Shown here piece after piece: positions 22,830 to 32,155 of a DNA stretch of 33,518 nt. Location: positions 1 through 33,518 of the forward strand of contig CAJTRT010000024.1 of the NCBI GenBank assembly GCA_910579105.1, in the 5' to 3' direction. The position numbers and the translations under genes are program-made. The stretch comes from an uncultured Muribaculaceae bacterium (lineage in GTDB: Bacteria; Bacteroidota; Bacteroidia; Bacteroidales; Muribaculaceae). How positions within the stretch are numbered: position 1 is the stretch's first letter; the number at the start of each line of letters is the position of its first letter. The notes under the pieces are model-generated. The model made no database searches. It saw only the letters and a program-made list of their open reading frames with translations, and had not been told where the DNA came from.

Positions 22830-25121
22830 TCAGAACGGGTAGCCGATGGCAAGATGGAAGCAGAGCGAGTTCTTGAAGGAGGTCATGTTGTAGTAGCTCG
22901 ACTTGCCGGTGTCGTAGGGCGCGTGGATCCCCACGCCGAGGTCGGCGCGCAGCACGAGCATGCCGATGTCGAACCGCAGCCCGGCGCCGGTGCCGAGGGC
23001 GAGGTCGCGCAGGAAGGTGCTTCCGCGCAGCTCGCCGCCAGGGCGCAGCGGGTCTTTTTTAAGCAGCCACACGTTACCCGCGTCAACGAACACGGCTCCG
23101 TGGAGCGGGCCGATGATCGGGAAGCGGTATTCGACGTTCAGCTCGAACTTGAACGTGCCCGTCTGGTCGAAGTAGCTGTCGCGCACCCACCGCGGGGGGC
23201 GGTATGAGCCGGGTCCTATCGAGCGCACCGGGAAGGCTCGCACGGAGTTGGCACCTCCGGAGTAGAACTGCTCGGCGTAAGGGACCTCGGCGGAATTGGC
23301 GTAGGCGTGGGCCGCGCCTACCAGCCCGCGGGTCACGATCCAGTTGTCGCCCCAGAGCCTGCGGCCGAACACCACCTGGGTGGAGCCTTTGACGAACTGC
23401 GAGAACGGGGTGCCGAAGAGGCGTTTCTCGCCGTGCGTGCCCGCAAGCTCGTAGACGCACCAGAAGAGGTTGCCGGCTTCCTGCACGGTGAAGGTCCAGT
23501 TGAGGGTGTTGTCGGCGTCGAACCGGCGGTCGTAGGAGTAGGTGTAGGAGAACTGGGGTATGTACTGCGAGCGGAAGCTCAGTGCTATGGCGGGGTTGGC
23601 GGCCACCACGGAATCGAACGCGTGGGTGGTGTGCATCAGGTTCGTGTAGGTCAGTTTCAGGGGTGTCAGCGAGTGGGAGGAGTGGCGGCTCGACTGCCAT
23701 TCGTAGCTCATCGACGCGTTGAACTGGGCCATCTTGAAGTAGTGGGGCCGGTTGAGAAGGTCGGCCGACAGCTGGAAGTGGGTCCAGTTGAGGTTGCGGT
23801 TGCGGCGTTTGATGAAGTTCGGGGCCAGCATGCGCGGGAAGCTGAGGTTGGCGGCCAGTCCGACCTCGTAGGAATTGAACACCGAGGAGCTGTTGCGCCC
23901 GGTCTGCCATTCGTACGAGCCGGTGAGGGTCACCCCGAGCTGCTCGCCTCCTTCGAAGAGGTTGCGGTTCTGCACTCCGAGGAGCACGCCCGGGCCGATG
24001 TAGCTGTTCGATTTCGATGAGGCGTTCAGCTCGACCGTGGCTTCCAGAGGGGTGTCGAACGTGCAGGATATGTTGACGTCGAGCGTCGGCTCGGCAGCGG
24101 CCGTGTCGGGCACCACCGCCATGTCGATGTTGTTGAATATGCCCAGCCGGGCGAAGCGCGTCTGGGTGCTGTTCATGTTCCGCACTGAGAAGTAGCGCCC
24201 CTGGCGGAATGTCACGCAGTCGTGGATCACCCCTTTCCGCAGCCGCGACGGCATCATCTGGATAAGGGTGGCATGGTCGGTGACGATGGTGTCGGGTGTG
24301 CCTCCACCCTGGTTGCGGTAGGCGCGGACGGTTACCTTGCCGGTGCGGTAGCGCCGCAGCATCTGCCTTGGCACGTTTGAGGCGAGCGACATGCGCAGGC
24401 TTATCGACATGGGCTTTTGCAGCGAGTCGGCGAGATATTCGATATAGTCGGGGCGGAAGAAGTAGTAGCCGCGGTCGCGCAGCGCGTTGGTGACGCGTAT
24501 TCTGACGGCCGACAGCGAGTCGGTGCAGTAGCGCGCTCCGGGTTTCAGGTAGGCGTCGCGCCTTGCCAGGGAGTCGATGAAGTGGTTCAGCCGGCATGTG
24601 TCGGGCAGCAGCTCGACGGAGTCGACGGTGTAGGCCGGCCCGGTCTCGATGGTATAGGATATCTTGGCGGTCTTGGGGTTGCGGCCCGGGATTGTCTCAT
24701 AGCGGGCCGATCCGCGGAAATAGCCGTTGTTGTCGAGGATTTCGTCGAGCATATGGGTCCGGGCGTCGGGCCGCACGGTGCTGATGAGCACAGGTTCGGA
24801 TACGAGGCGGTCGTAGAACCAGCGCTTGACCCCCGTGCAGGAGTCGCTCCAATGGTTCCACACCCATAGCCCCAGGGGGAACGGCCAGCGGTATTTGGGC
24901 GATTTCAGTATGGCGTTGTTCGGAGGGACGCTGACGGCTCCGTTGAGCTGCGACCTGACCGATTCGGGGACTTTCTCGCCCTGAGGCCCTGAGATGTCGA
25001 TTTTTTTGACCCCTGTGTAGAGCACCTCCCCCTCGGGAAGCCGGGAGGTTGTGGAGCATGCCGCGAAAACCAGCATCGCCGCGGGCAGCAGTAGCAGTGA
25101 TTTCAGTGATTTCCGGTTCAT
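22830..25121 (-). CDS. tamL: TamL, BamA/TamA-family outer-membrane lipoprotein
   Basis: A 763-residue Omp85-superfamily protein. The signal peptide ends at FAAC (C22) with STTSRLPEGEVLYTG following, the typical lipid-anchored TamL N terminus of Bacteroidetes. POTRA-like domains occupy about residues 30-330 and a 16-strand-type barrel the C-terminal about 400. The lid-loop motif is GGANSVRAFPVRS (622-634), where the family usually has SVRGF. The protein ends in a barrel signal (HLAIGYPF). It should work with TamB in envelope assembly or phospholipid transport. Its ATG overlaps the tamB stop (ATGA, 25121-25118), so the two are translationally coupled. Confidence 0.92.
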   Translation of the reverse strand: MNRKSLKSLLLLPAAMLVFAACSTTSRLPEGEVLYTGVKKIDISGPQGEKVPESVRSQLNGAVSVPPNNAILKSPKYRWPFPLGLWVWNHWSDSCTGVKRWFYDRLVSEPVLISTVRPDARTHMLDEILDNNGYFRGSARYETIPGRNPKTAKISYTIETGPAYTVDSVELLPDTCRLNHFIDSLARRDAYLKPGARYCTDSLSAVRIRVTNALRDRGYYFFRPDYIEYLADSLQKPMSISLRMSLASNVPRQMLRRYRTGKVTVRAYRNQGGGTPDTIVTDHATLIQMMPSRLRKGVIHDCVTFRQGRYFSVRNMNSTQTRFARLGIFNNIDMAVVPDTAAAEPTLDVNISCTFDTPLEATVELNASSKSNSYIGPGVLLGVQNRNLFEGGEQLGVTLTGSYEWQTGRNSSSVFNSYEVGLAANLSFPRMLAPNFIKRRNRNLNWTHFQLSADLLNRPHYFKMAQFNASMSYEWQSSRHSSHSLTPLKLTYTNLMHTTHAFDSVVAANPAIALSFRSQYIPQFSYTYSYDRRFDADNTLNWTFTVQEAGNLFWCVYELAGTHGEKRLFGTPFSQFVKGSTQVVFGRRLWGDNWIVTRGLVGAAHAYANSAEVPYAEQFYSGGANSVRAFPVRSIGPGSYRPPRWVRDSYFDQTGTFKFELNVEYRFPIIGPLHGAVFVDAGNVWLLKKDPLRPGGELRGSTFLRDLALGTGAGLRFDIGMLVLRADLGVGIHAPYDTGKSSYYNMTSFKNSLCFHLAIGYPF

Positions 25122-28100
25122 TTTTCCTTATTGGTGTCTGTGGCGGGGTTGGTCTTGGTGTCGGCGGGTCTGGCGGTTGCCTGGGGCACTGCCGCCGAGG
25201 GTGCTTCCTCGGGGAGGGCGGGGGCGGCCGGCTTCCCGCGGCGCAGGAAGCGGAACATGTCGCTCAGCCGGTGGAGCTTGCGCTTGTAGACGAAGCCGAC
25301 GCCGGTCTGGGTGATTTCTCCTTCCAGGATGCTCTCGTAGCCGGTGTGGCGGAAGAGGCGCACATACATGGTGCCCTGCTTGTTGAGCATGTACTCGAAG
25401 GATATGTCGGCGATCAGGTTCTCGGCGAAGTTCTCGTCGGCCTGCGCGTCGGTGGTGTAGTTGCCTCCGACAACGATCTTGAAGCGGTCGTCGAACAGCG
25501 ACTTGCTGACGCGGTAGCTGTACGTCATCGCCTGGGTCTGACTGCCGTCGACCGTCTTCTCGTACTGGTTTATTCCGAACGAGAGGTCGACGCCCTTGAT
25601 TGTCGAGGCGGCCCAGTTGTTGATTTGCGATTCCAGGAAGGAGTAGAGCGAGCTGGTGGCCGAACCACTGACGGTCTTGGTGTTGGCGCCGGAGTATGTG
25701 CCGGTGATCATAAGGTTCATGGCCTGGTTGGCGCGCTGCTCGGCGGTCATGCTTTTCAGCTCGTTCTCGATCGTTATGTCGTCGTAGCAAGCCAGGTCGA
25801 ACGCGGCGTTCATCTGCTCCATCGTTCCGGTGACGTTGAGGATTATGTCGAATGTCACCATCCGGGAGTTGCCCGAGGAATTGACGTTGGCCCGCATGTC
25901 GTCGTTGGCGTGGATGTTCAGCACCGGGTTGAGCATGTCGCCGTTGAACGCCACGTAGCTCCCCTCGCGGAAGGCGAAATTCTTTTCCGATATGACAGGC
26001 GGGGAGTAGCGCACATACCCCTGGTTGATGTTCAGCCGTCCCGTGGTACGCTCGTCGCCCATATAGTCCATGGTGTAGTTTATGGTTCCCTCCCCCTGGA
26101 TCTGGACGCGGTTCTTGCCGTCGGTCGAGAGGTCTACCCCGAGGGTGGTTCCGGGCGAGACGGTGAGCGACGCGTCGAGATTGAGCAGCATCCCTTTTTT
26201 CTCTATGGAGTCGGCGGCTGCGACCGCGGCCGTGTCGGCGAAGTTCACGAAACGCACCATGTCGTTCTCCCCTCGCGAGGATATGGAGTTTACAGCGTCG
26301 GGCATGACATAGGTTATGTTCGTGCCGGGAAGCACTTTGAGCGCGGCGTCCACGTTGAGGAAGCTCGTCGAGCCTTTCACCGACGCGTCGAGGTCGATAT
26401 AGGCCTTGCCGTAGACATCGACTCCGCGGCGTCCTTTCTTGCCGTTGACAATCTGCATGTCGCGGGCTTTGAGCGAGAGGTCCAGGGGTATGTCGGCGAA
26501 ATTCTTTATGTCGGCGTAGCCGTTGATTGTCAGCGGTTTCTTGTTAAGTCCCCCGATGGTGTAGCTGTCGAAGCGTACCACGGAGCTGTCGACCGGAATC
26601 TTGCCGTCGGAGAACTTGAAGCTGGAGCCGAGCATCGGAATCCTGACGGCTGCGGAGTCGAACCGCAGCCATCCGTTGAGCAGCGGCGAGGCCATCTCGC
26701 CGGTGACGTCCATCTCGCCGTTCAGCGATCCCGAGAGGCTCGCCATGTCGGGGCCGAGGAAGGGGTTGGCTATTTTAAGCGGCAGGTGGATCACCCTCAG
26801 GTCGAGCAGGAAGGGGTCTGATTTCGTGGAGTCGTTGAGGCTTCCGTTCAGAGTCAGGGCTTTCCTGCCGTCGACGAACATGTCGGCCGAGGCGTTGACG
26901 ATGCCTCCGCGCGTCTGCGCCTTTGTGTCGAAAGTGAACGTCCCGACCCTCTGGCGGTCGTACATGAAATCGGCCAGTGTCAGAGTCCCGGCTCCGTCGA
27001 TGCTCTTCTCTGTCCAGGAGAAGCTCATGTCGGCCGAGAGGTCGCCCTGTATCGAGGGGGCGAACGGGTTGATCGCCAGCCAGTCCTGTATCTTTATGTC
27101 GCTGAGTTGAAGCGTGACTGCTTCCTGCGTGGTGTCGGCCTCGTTGTGGCGGGTGAACAGTTTCAGCGAGCTGACATCGTTGTGGAGGAAGAGGTTCGCG
27201 TCGACATGGCGCGTGTGCAGGTTGTAGGTGATGATGTTGTCGCGGTTCATCTCCCAGTCCTTGTAGCCGATTATCGGGTGATAGGGCACGAATCGCAGAG
27301 CCACTGTCGAGGTGTCGGGCATGTTTATGATCGAGCCGAAGCTGTATCCTGTCTCCCCCTGTATGTTCTGCTGCTTGAAGATCAGGGCCACGCGGTCGGA
27401 ACTGATGTAGCCGTTCGCGGCGATGTGGGCGAAAGCGTCGAGAGTGCCGGGGGCGTTGTTGACCGCGGCCTCGTATGTCAGGTAGGATCCCCGCTGACGC
27501 AGGTCGAGGCTGATTGTGTCGAGGCGCGTTTCCCCGGTATTGAATTTCAGTATTCTGGCGTCGAGGGAGATCAGCGAGTCGTTTGACGCGTTGAGCGCGG
27601 CGTGGCGGAATCCTGTCTTGCTGTCGGCCAGGAAGTTGCTCAGCACGTTGTCCTGTCCGGCGGTGAGGTTCAGCCTGAATGGCGGCAGCGCCCGCTGGAG
27701 CGAGTCAACGGCCAGGCGCTGGCGTTTCACGCAGCGGTCGAGCAGGGCCGACGCCTCCGAGAACCGGCCGAGCAGAGTGTCGAGGCTCGCGCCGGATGAG
27801 AAATCGAGGCGGAGGTCGCGGTTCGTGACGAGGGCGGAGGTCGCTGCCGTGTCGGCGCTGAATGTCAGCGCGACATCCCTGGCGTCGATCTTCATGGCCC
27901 CGGCATGGTAGTTGAGCGAGGCTATGTCTATGTCGGCGGTGGCGAGCGTCGGGAGCGTCTTTGTCGGCGGGGCGAAGCTGACGTTTCCGTTGAGCCGGGC
28001 CGCGACGGTGGTGGCGGTGTCGGTCATGCCGAGCGCCCTGAGGTCGATGTTGGTGATGTCGCCGTCGATGTGGGCGCGGTAGGGGAGGGCGGCTATCTCG

Positions 28101-29968
28101 CCGTCGGCCTTGATGTCGAAGGCCGCGTAGGGGTTGCGGCTGACGGCTTCCACGGCGGCGCGTCCGGCGGCGAGGTTGGCCGTCAGAGTCACGTCCTGGT
28201 ACTGGTGGCCGCGGTAGGTGGCTTTGACGAGGTCTATTTTCGCGTCGATGTCGGTCTTCGGGTTCATGACGTCGAAACCCTGCCCGGAGGCGTTGACGGT
28301 GGCCGTCAGGTCGGAAAGTCCGAGGTCGGGAAGAATCGACTGCACGGGGAAGTCGTCGGCGCGCAGGTCTATATCGTAGGCTGTCGCGCGGTTGTTCCAC
28401 AGCGCGTCGAGCGCCAGGCGGCCGTTGCCGGTACGCGCTTTGACATTCCCGTCGATCACTCCGCGGTCGAGAGTGGCCTCTCCGTCGACGGTCAGCGGCG
28501 GAATGTTGATTCCGCGGCCGCTTTTCGCGTCGGGCAGCAGGGGTTTTGCCCATTTGCCGTCGGCAATCCAGCCGGAAATGCCCACCTGGCCCGTGGCCCG
28601 GTTCAGGTCGGTCATATCGGCCATCCTGCCGGAGGCTTTCACTCCGGCGTGGCGCGGAATCTCCACATTGACGGCCTTCACGTCAAGGTCGGCCATGGAG
28701 CCTTTAAGCTCGGCTTCGGCGAGCAGGGGCTGGTAGGGGGGGAGCATATCGACAATATGCGACATCTGTGCCGGAGCCAGCCTCCGCAGGTCTTCGTTGG
28801 CGAGGTCGGCGGTGAGTTTCAGCTCAACCGGCATGTTTTCGGTTTTCGCGGAGTTCATCCCCATCACCGCGTCGAGGCTTATCTTCGACGCGCCCGTGGA
28901 GAGGGCGATGTTCTCTGCACGCATGGCCGCGGAGTCCATCTCGAACAGTCCTGTGAGGTTGAGGCGCACGCCGCAGCGCTCGCGGGCGGTGATTTCCCGG
29001 ATAGGCACCCTTATGGCCGTCCCGCGGTTCATGAAGCTGTCTACCGCGATCTCGATTTCTCCGGCCTGTATGTAGTCGAGGTCTAAACTGTTCCCTGCCG
29101 GCCTGGCGCCGTCGAGGGCGTAGAGCGCGTTCCCCCCGGTAAGGCGCACCTTGTCGCAGGTTACGGTCCAGGGGAGCGAGGGGGCGGCTGCCGAATCGAC
29201 AGGCTCCTCTGCCGCCGGGTGGGCGGCCAGGTATTCAGCCGAGGGGTAGATGTATTTCGCGTCGATGCTGTCGACGGAGATGTCTTTTGCGCGGATTAGG
29301 TGGGCGAGCATGTCGAACGACGCTTCCTTGACAGTGGCGTGCCCCATATAGGCGCCGAGGTCGGTGATAGCGGGCTTTATGCTCATGCGGTAACGGACGT
29401 TTTCCAGCACGCCGTGGTTCAGGGTGATGGTCAGCGGGGAGGGGACGGTGTCCTTGGGTGCCGGTTCGGGCACGGTGTCGGGAAGGATTGTTATCGCGAC
29501 GTCGGCTCCGTCGGCAAACAGCCGGTCGACGTCGATGTCCTGCGACACGAGGTTGTAACCGCCGCCGAGCACCCGAGCGTAGGCCAGCGCGGCGTTCATC
29601 TGGAAGGCCGAGTCGGGTCCCCCCATGTCTACGCGGGCGCTCCGCAGCTCGATTCTGCGCCCGCGGACCTCCCCTTTGAGCAGCGGCATGAGCGCTATGT
29701 CGGCTTCGGCCTTCCCGGCGAAGATCTCCATCCCGGGGGCGCTCATGGCCGCGGAGTCCACCGAGATTTTGAGTGGGAACGTCAGGCGGAACCTCCCGAC
29801 CTCGATTTTCATGTCGCCGGCGGAGTTAACCGCCGCCAGCGCTTTTTTGACGGCGAAGTCCTGCACCGGGGGAATGTAGAGCAGCACCACGACGAGAGTG
29901 AGCAGCCCCGCGATTCCGAGGGCTGTCCAAAGCAGTGATTTGCCTAAGATGAGCATTACGCGCTTCAT
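25118..29968 (-). CDS. tamB: TamB, translocation and assembly module / DUF490 protein
   Basis: A 1616-residue AsmA/TamB-type bridge protein. A single N-terminal membrane helix (about residues 8-31) anchors it in the inner membrane. The periplasmic body is a long succession of beta strands of the repeating-groove type, with recurring DIDA, LDLD and GxxDLxxxxDx patterns. The C-terminal DUF490 domain (about 1200-1550) includes ADISFEYMLNKQGTMYVRLFRH, interacting with TamL in known systems. A proline/alanine/threonine-rich tail (about 1580-1616) follows. It heads a minus-strand unit tamB-tamL. No convincing promoter was found in the 108-bp gap to the EFR1 gene, which might read through into it. 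Confidence 0.92.
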   Translation of the reverse strand: MKRVMLILGKSLLWTALGIAGLLTLVVVLLYIPPVQDFAVKKALAAVNSAGDMKIEVGRFRLTFPLKISVDSAAMSAPGMEIFAGKAEADIALMPLLKGEVRGRRIELRSARVDMGGPDSAFQMNAALAYARVLGGGYNLVSQDIDVDRLFADGADVAITILPDTVPEPAPKDTVPSPLTITLNHGVLENVRYRMSIKPAITDLGAYMGHATVKEASFDMLAHLIRAKDISVDSIDAKYIYPSAEYLAAHPAAEEPVDSAAAPSLPWTVTCDKVRLTGGNALYALDGARPAGNSLDLDYIQAGEIEIAVDSFMNRGTAIRVPIREITARERCGVRLNLTGLFEMDSAAMRAENIALSTGASKISLDAVMGMNSAKTENMPVELKLTADLANEDLRRLAPAQMSHIVDMLPPYQPLLAEAELKGSMADLDVKAVNVEIPRHAGVKASGRMADMTDLNRATGQVGISGWIADGKWAKPLLPDAKSGRGINIPPLTVDGEATLDRGVIDGNVKARTGNGRLALDALWNNRATAYDIDLRADDFPVQSILPDLGLSDLTATVNASGQGFDVMNPKTDIDAKIDLVKATYRGHQYQDVTLTANLAAGRAAVEAVSRNPYAAFDIKADGEIAALPYRAHIDGDITNIDLRALGMTDTATTVAARLNGNVSFAPPTKTLPTLATADIDIASLNYHAGAMKIDARDVALTFSADTAATSALVTNRDLRLDFSSGASLDTLLGRFSEASALLDRCVKRQRLAVDSLQRALPPFRLNLTAGQDNVLSNFLADSKTGFRHAALNASNDSLISLDARILKFNTGETRLDTISLDLRQRGSYLTYEAAVNNAPGTLDAFAHIAANGYISSDRVALIFKQQNIQGETGYSFGSIINMPDTSTVALRFVPYHPIIGYKDWEMNRDNIITYNLHTRHVDANLFLHNDVSSLKLFTRHNEADTTQEAVTLQLSDIKIQDWLAINPFAPSIQGDLSADMSFSWTEKSIDGAGTLTLADFMYDRQRVGTFTFDTKAQTRGGIVNASADMFVDGRKALTLNGSLNDSTKSDPFLLDLRVIHLPLKIANPFLGPDMASLSGSLNGEMDVTGEMASPLLNGWLRFDSAAVRIPMLGSSFKFSDGKIPVDSSVVRFDSYTIGGLNKKPLTINGYADIKNFADIPLDLSLKARDMQIVNGKKGRRGVDVYGKAYIDLDASVKGSTSFLNVDAALKVLPGTNITYVMPDAVNSISSRGENDMVRFVNFADTAAVAAADSIEKKGMLLNLDASLTVSPGTTLGVDLSTDGKNRVQIQGEGTINYTMDYMGDERTTGRLNINQGYVRYSPPVISEKNFAFREGSYVAFNGDMLNPVLNIHANDDMRANVNSSGNSRMVTFDIILNVTGTMEQMNAAFDLACYDDITIENELKSMTAEQRANQAMNLMITGTYSGANTKTVSGSATSSLYSFLESQINNWAASTIKGVDLSFGINQYEKTVDGSQTQAMTYSYRVSKSLFDDRFKIVVGGNYTTDAQADENFAENLIADISFEYMLNKQGTMYVRLFRHTGYESILEGEITQTGVGFVYKRKLHRLSDMFRFLRRGKPAAPALPEEAPSAAVPQATARPADTKTNPATDTNKEK

Positions 29969-30076
29969 TTCCGGTGATGAACAAATAGTTGAAACGTTGG
30001 GTGGTGGTCGCGGCTGGCCGCGCCGGCCCTGGCTGGGCCGATACGTCGTTATAACGCCTCGCGGCGCGTTTTGGTT

Positions 30077-30847
30077 TTACCGGTAGACGGGTTTGCGCCC
30101 TTTCCCGAGGGTCGCTTTCCCGTGGTCAACGGCGCGGGACGGGCATCCGTGGTAGCAGCGCAGGCACATGGCGCAAGCCGGTCCCCATTGCGGCATCCCG
30201 TCTTTCATCTCGATATTGCCCAGGGGGCACTCGCTGGCGCACAGGCCGCACCCGGAACACTTGGCGGGGTCGGCGCGGAACGCTCCCGGCGACATGCAGA
30301 AGGCCCGGAACAGCGGGTAGACGGCGGCGGTTTTCAGCCACGCGTGGTCGCCGCGGACCACGTCGCCGCCGGAGAATCCCCGCTTTATGGCCGCCGCGAT
30401 TTCGCCGACCCTGTCCGGCATCGCCGCGAGCTTGGCGGCGGCGACCTCTTCGGAATCGACATCGAACCCTTTCATGCAGACGTATGTGTTGGGCATCGCT
30501 ACGGAGAACGCTCCCATGGGCGACCATCCGCGGCGGCCGATTTCCTGGCGCCACTGGTCGTCGGCGCGGCCTATGTCGTCGCCGCAGGTGGCGATCATCC
30601 AGTGGCGCGCCGAGGGCGGGGCCTTCAGCTTGCACTTGCGGATGAAGCGCCTGACCACGGGTGGCACCCCCCAGCTGTGAACCGGGAACACCCATATGGC
30701 GTCCTCTCCCTCGGCAAGCTCGAACAGCCTCTCCTGCGGCCGCAGCAGCAGCTCTTTTTCAAGCATTGTGATTTCGCGGCCGGTCCGGGCGGCGAGCTCC
30801 CTTGCCACCAGCAGCGAGTTTCCGGTGCCGCTGAAACAGAATATCAT
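30077..30847 (-). CDS. EFR1 family ferredoxin-flavodoxin protein
   Basis: A 256-residue protein with an N-terminal flavodoxin-like half and a C-terminal bacterial ferredoxin half. FSGTGNSLLVARELA (residues 5-19) is the FMN phosphate-binding loop. Two 4Fe-4S motifs are C197-x2-C200-x2-C203-x3-C207 followed by Pro, and C225-x2-C228-x2-C231-x3-C235 followed by Pro. EFR1 proteins are electron carriers of anaerobes whose partners are mostly unknown. It has no signal peptide and is cytoplasmic. Its start is preceded by a structured 164-bp leader ending in a U8 tract (30872-31017). Downstream is a 108-bp GC-rich gap with palindromic words and then tamB on the same strand. Confidence 0.9.
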   Translation of the reverse strand: MIFCFSGTGNSLLVARELAARTGREITMLEKELLLRPQERLFELAEGEDAIWVFPVHSWGVPPVVRRFIRKCKLKAPPSARHWMIATCGDDIGRADDQWRQEIGRRGWSPMGAFSVAMPNTYVCMKGFDVDSEEVAAAKLAAMPDRVGEIAAAIKRGFSGGDVVRGDHAWLKTAAVYPLFRAFCMSPGAFRADPAKCSGCGLCASECPLGNIEMKDGMPQWGPACAMCLRCYHGCPSRAVDHGKATLGKGRKPVYR

Positions 30848-30871
30848 AAGACCTGGTATGATGAAATTCTT

Positions 30872-31017
30872 AAAAAAAATCGTCCGCAGGGCGTTAGCGG
30901 TTAGAATGGTTCGGATGGTAGGAGCTGAGACTGAGGGTGACGGGAGCGGTCTGCGGACCGTGACCGAACCCGAATGTCGAAAGCGACGACCCAGACGGGC
31001 CGTTGTAACCGCTAACG
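30872..31017 (-). promoter_or_regulatory. Structured RNA leader or terminator region before the EFR1 gene
   Basis: Within 146 nt are several complementary segments: a perfect 12-bp outer stem (30892-30903 with 31006-31017), a 7-bp stem GGTTCGG/CCGAACC (30908-30914 with 30964-30970), a CGGTC/GACCG hairpin (30947-30951 with 30956-30960, loop TGCG), and a GTCG-AAAG-CGAC hairpin (30976-30987). The segment 30951-30958 can instead pair with 30882-30889 (8 bp), which abuts, on the minus strand, eight U (complement of A30872-A30879). That U tract lies 24 nt before the EFR1 ATG. The outer stem overlaps the stop codon of the upstream DUF2027-Smr gene. A simple terminator for that gene is the conservative reading; an attenuator or riboswitch-like leader is the alternative. 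Confidence 0.5.
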
Positions 31018-32106
31018 GATTGTTACCTGGGTGGCGCCGTAACCGTACTCCCGGAACGACGCGTCCTGCACGTCGTGCCCCTTGTAGCGGTGGGCGAGCT
31101 CTTTGTTGATTGCCTGGCGCAGAACGCCTTCCCCCTTGCCGTGGATGAACACTATTTTAAGCCCCTTGTCGCGCAGGTGCTCGTCCATTGTGCGGCGGAA
31201 GGTGTCGATCTGGTAGTTGAGGATGTCGGCTGTCGACAGTCCGGCGGTGGTGTCGAGCAGCTCGCCTATGTGCAGGTCGACTTCCAGAACCCCGTCCTTC
31301 GGGTCCGGGCGGTGTTTCCTGACGGGGCGCTGCCTTGGGCGGTCGGCCTCGCGCTTGCGCCGCATGGCATCCTCCACCATCGAGGAGTCAAGGGCCATGG
31401 GGCGCTGCGGTATGTCGTTCTTCACGATGTCGATGGCGATTACCGGCACTTCGAAATACGGGTTCTCGCGGAAGCAGTGCAGCTTGAAGAACTTGGTGGT
31501 GTCCATCCTGTGCTCGATGGCCACCGGGGCTTTCAGGGCGAACTCCTTGTCGCGCTTGAAGGCGACGTACTGCACGCAGATCCTGTCGAGCCTGCCGACC
31601 TTGTCGCGGGTAATCTCCTCGAGAAACAGCTCCATGTTGGGCTCGGCGACCCCGGCGAACCGGGTGGTCCACCCCTCTTCGTCGTCGGCGCGGCTGAGGA
31701 GGGTGAAATAGAGATAGTAGTTGGAGTCGTTGATCAGGTATATCTCGAAGTCGGTGGTGGTTATGTGCTTTGGTTCGATCGGTTCGAAGCCGAGCACCAC
31801 GTTCAGCCTGTCTCCTCCCGGCGTCTCAGCCGCCGGAGCGGGCTTGGGCGCCTCGGGCATGGCGGTGGGCACGAACTTGCTCTGCTTCTCGGCGGCTGAC
31901 TTCTGGGCGGCCTGGGCAGTGCCGCCGAAATAGTCGCGGCGGGCGTTTTCGGCCCCGGCCGGGGTGGTTACCACTAACTCTTTGATAAGCACGGGGGTGG
32001 TGAAGCCGTCTTCCTCCTCGACGTGGGCGATGTTGCCCTCGATTTTTACGATGCGCCCTCCGCCGGTGGAGCTGAGGAAGCGCACAATGTCTCCTATCTT
32101 TGCCAT
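31012..32106 (-). CDS. DUF2027 domain protein with C-terminal Smr domain
   Basis: A 364-residue cytoplasmic protein of a Bacteroidetes family. The N terminus MAKIGDIVRFLSSTGGGRIVKIEG resembles the small barrel seen in MutS2-associated proteins. The middle DUF2027 region (about 100-270) contains DFEIYLINDSNYYLYFTLLSR. A basic linker (RRKREADRPRQRPVRKHR) leads into the Smr domain (about 280-364) with VDLHIGEL, FIHGKGEGVLRQAI and GYGATQVTI motifs. Smr domains are nicking or RNA-cleaving nucleases; DLH and HGKG are their signature. Function of the full protein is not established. It is divergent from queA. The TAG stop (31012-31014) lies inside the structured leader of the following EFR1 gene. 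Confidence 0.88.
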   Translation of the reverse strand: MAKIGDIVRFLSSTGGGRIVKIEGNIAHVEEEDGFTTPVLIKELVVTTPAGAENARRDYFGGTAQAAQKSAAEKQSKFVPTAMPEAPKPAPAAETPGGDRLNVVLGFEPIEPKHITTTDFEIYLINDSNYYLYFTLLSRADDEEGWTTRFAGVAEPNMELFLEEITRDKVGRLDRICVQYVAFKRDKEFALKAPVAIEHRMDTTKFFKLHCFRENPYFEVPVIAIDIVKNDIPQRPMALDSSMVEDAMRRKREADRPRQRPVRKHRPDPKDGVLEVDLHIGELLDTTAGLSTADILNYQIDTFRRTMDEHLRDKGLKIVFIHGKGEGVLRQAINKELAHRYKGHDVQDASFREYGYGATQVTIR

Positions 32107-32135
32107 TTTGGGATATATTCTGTCAGTTAAGAACG

Positions 32136-32143
32136 CAAATTTA
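32136..32143 (-). promoter_or_regulatory. -7 box of the DUF2027-Smr gene
   Basis: On the minus strand TAAATTTG (32143-32136) matches TAnnTTTG and lies 29 bp before the ATG at 32106. No TTTG is present at the usual -33 spacing. Confidence 0.45.
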
Positions 32144-32155
32144 ACAATTTATGAG

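Noticed and set aside
23083..24597. 504-codon second minus-strand frame inside tamL
   Set aside because: It lies in another frame of the same strand as tamL; the Arg/His/Pro-rich product is a frame-shift shadow.
25049..26821. 590-codon plus-strand frame
   Set aside because: It is antisense to tamB and the end of tamL, both strongly supported; no domain is recognisable.
27905..29086. 393-codon plus-strand frame
   Set aside because: It is antisense to the middle of tamB with shadow-like composition.
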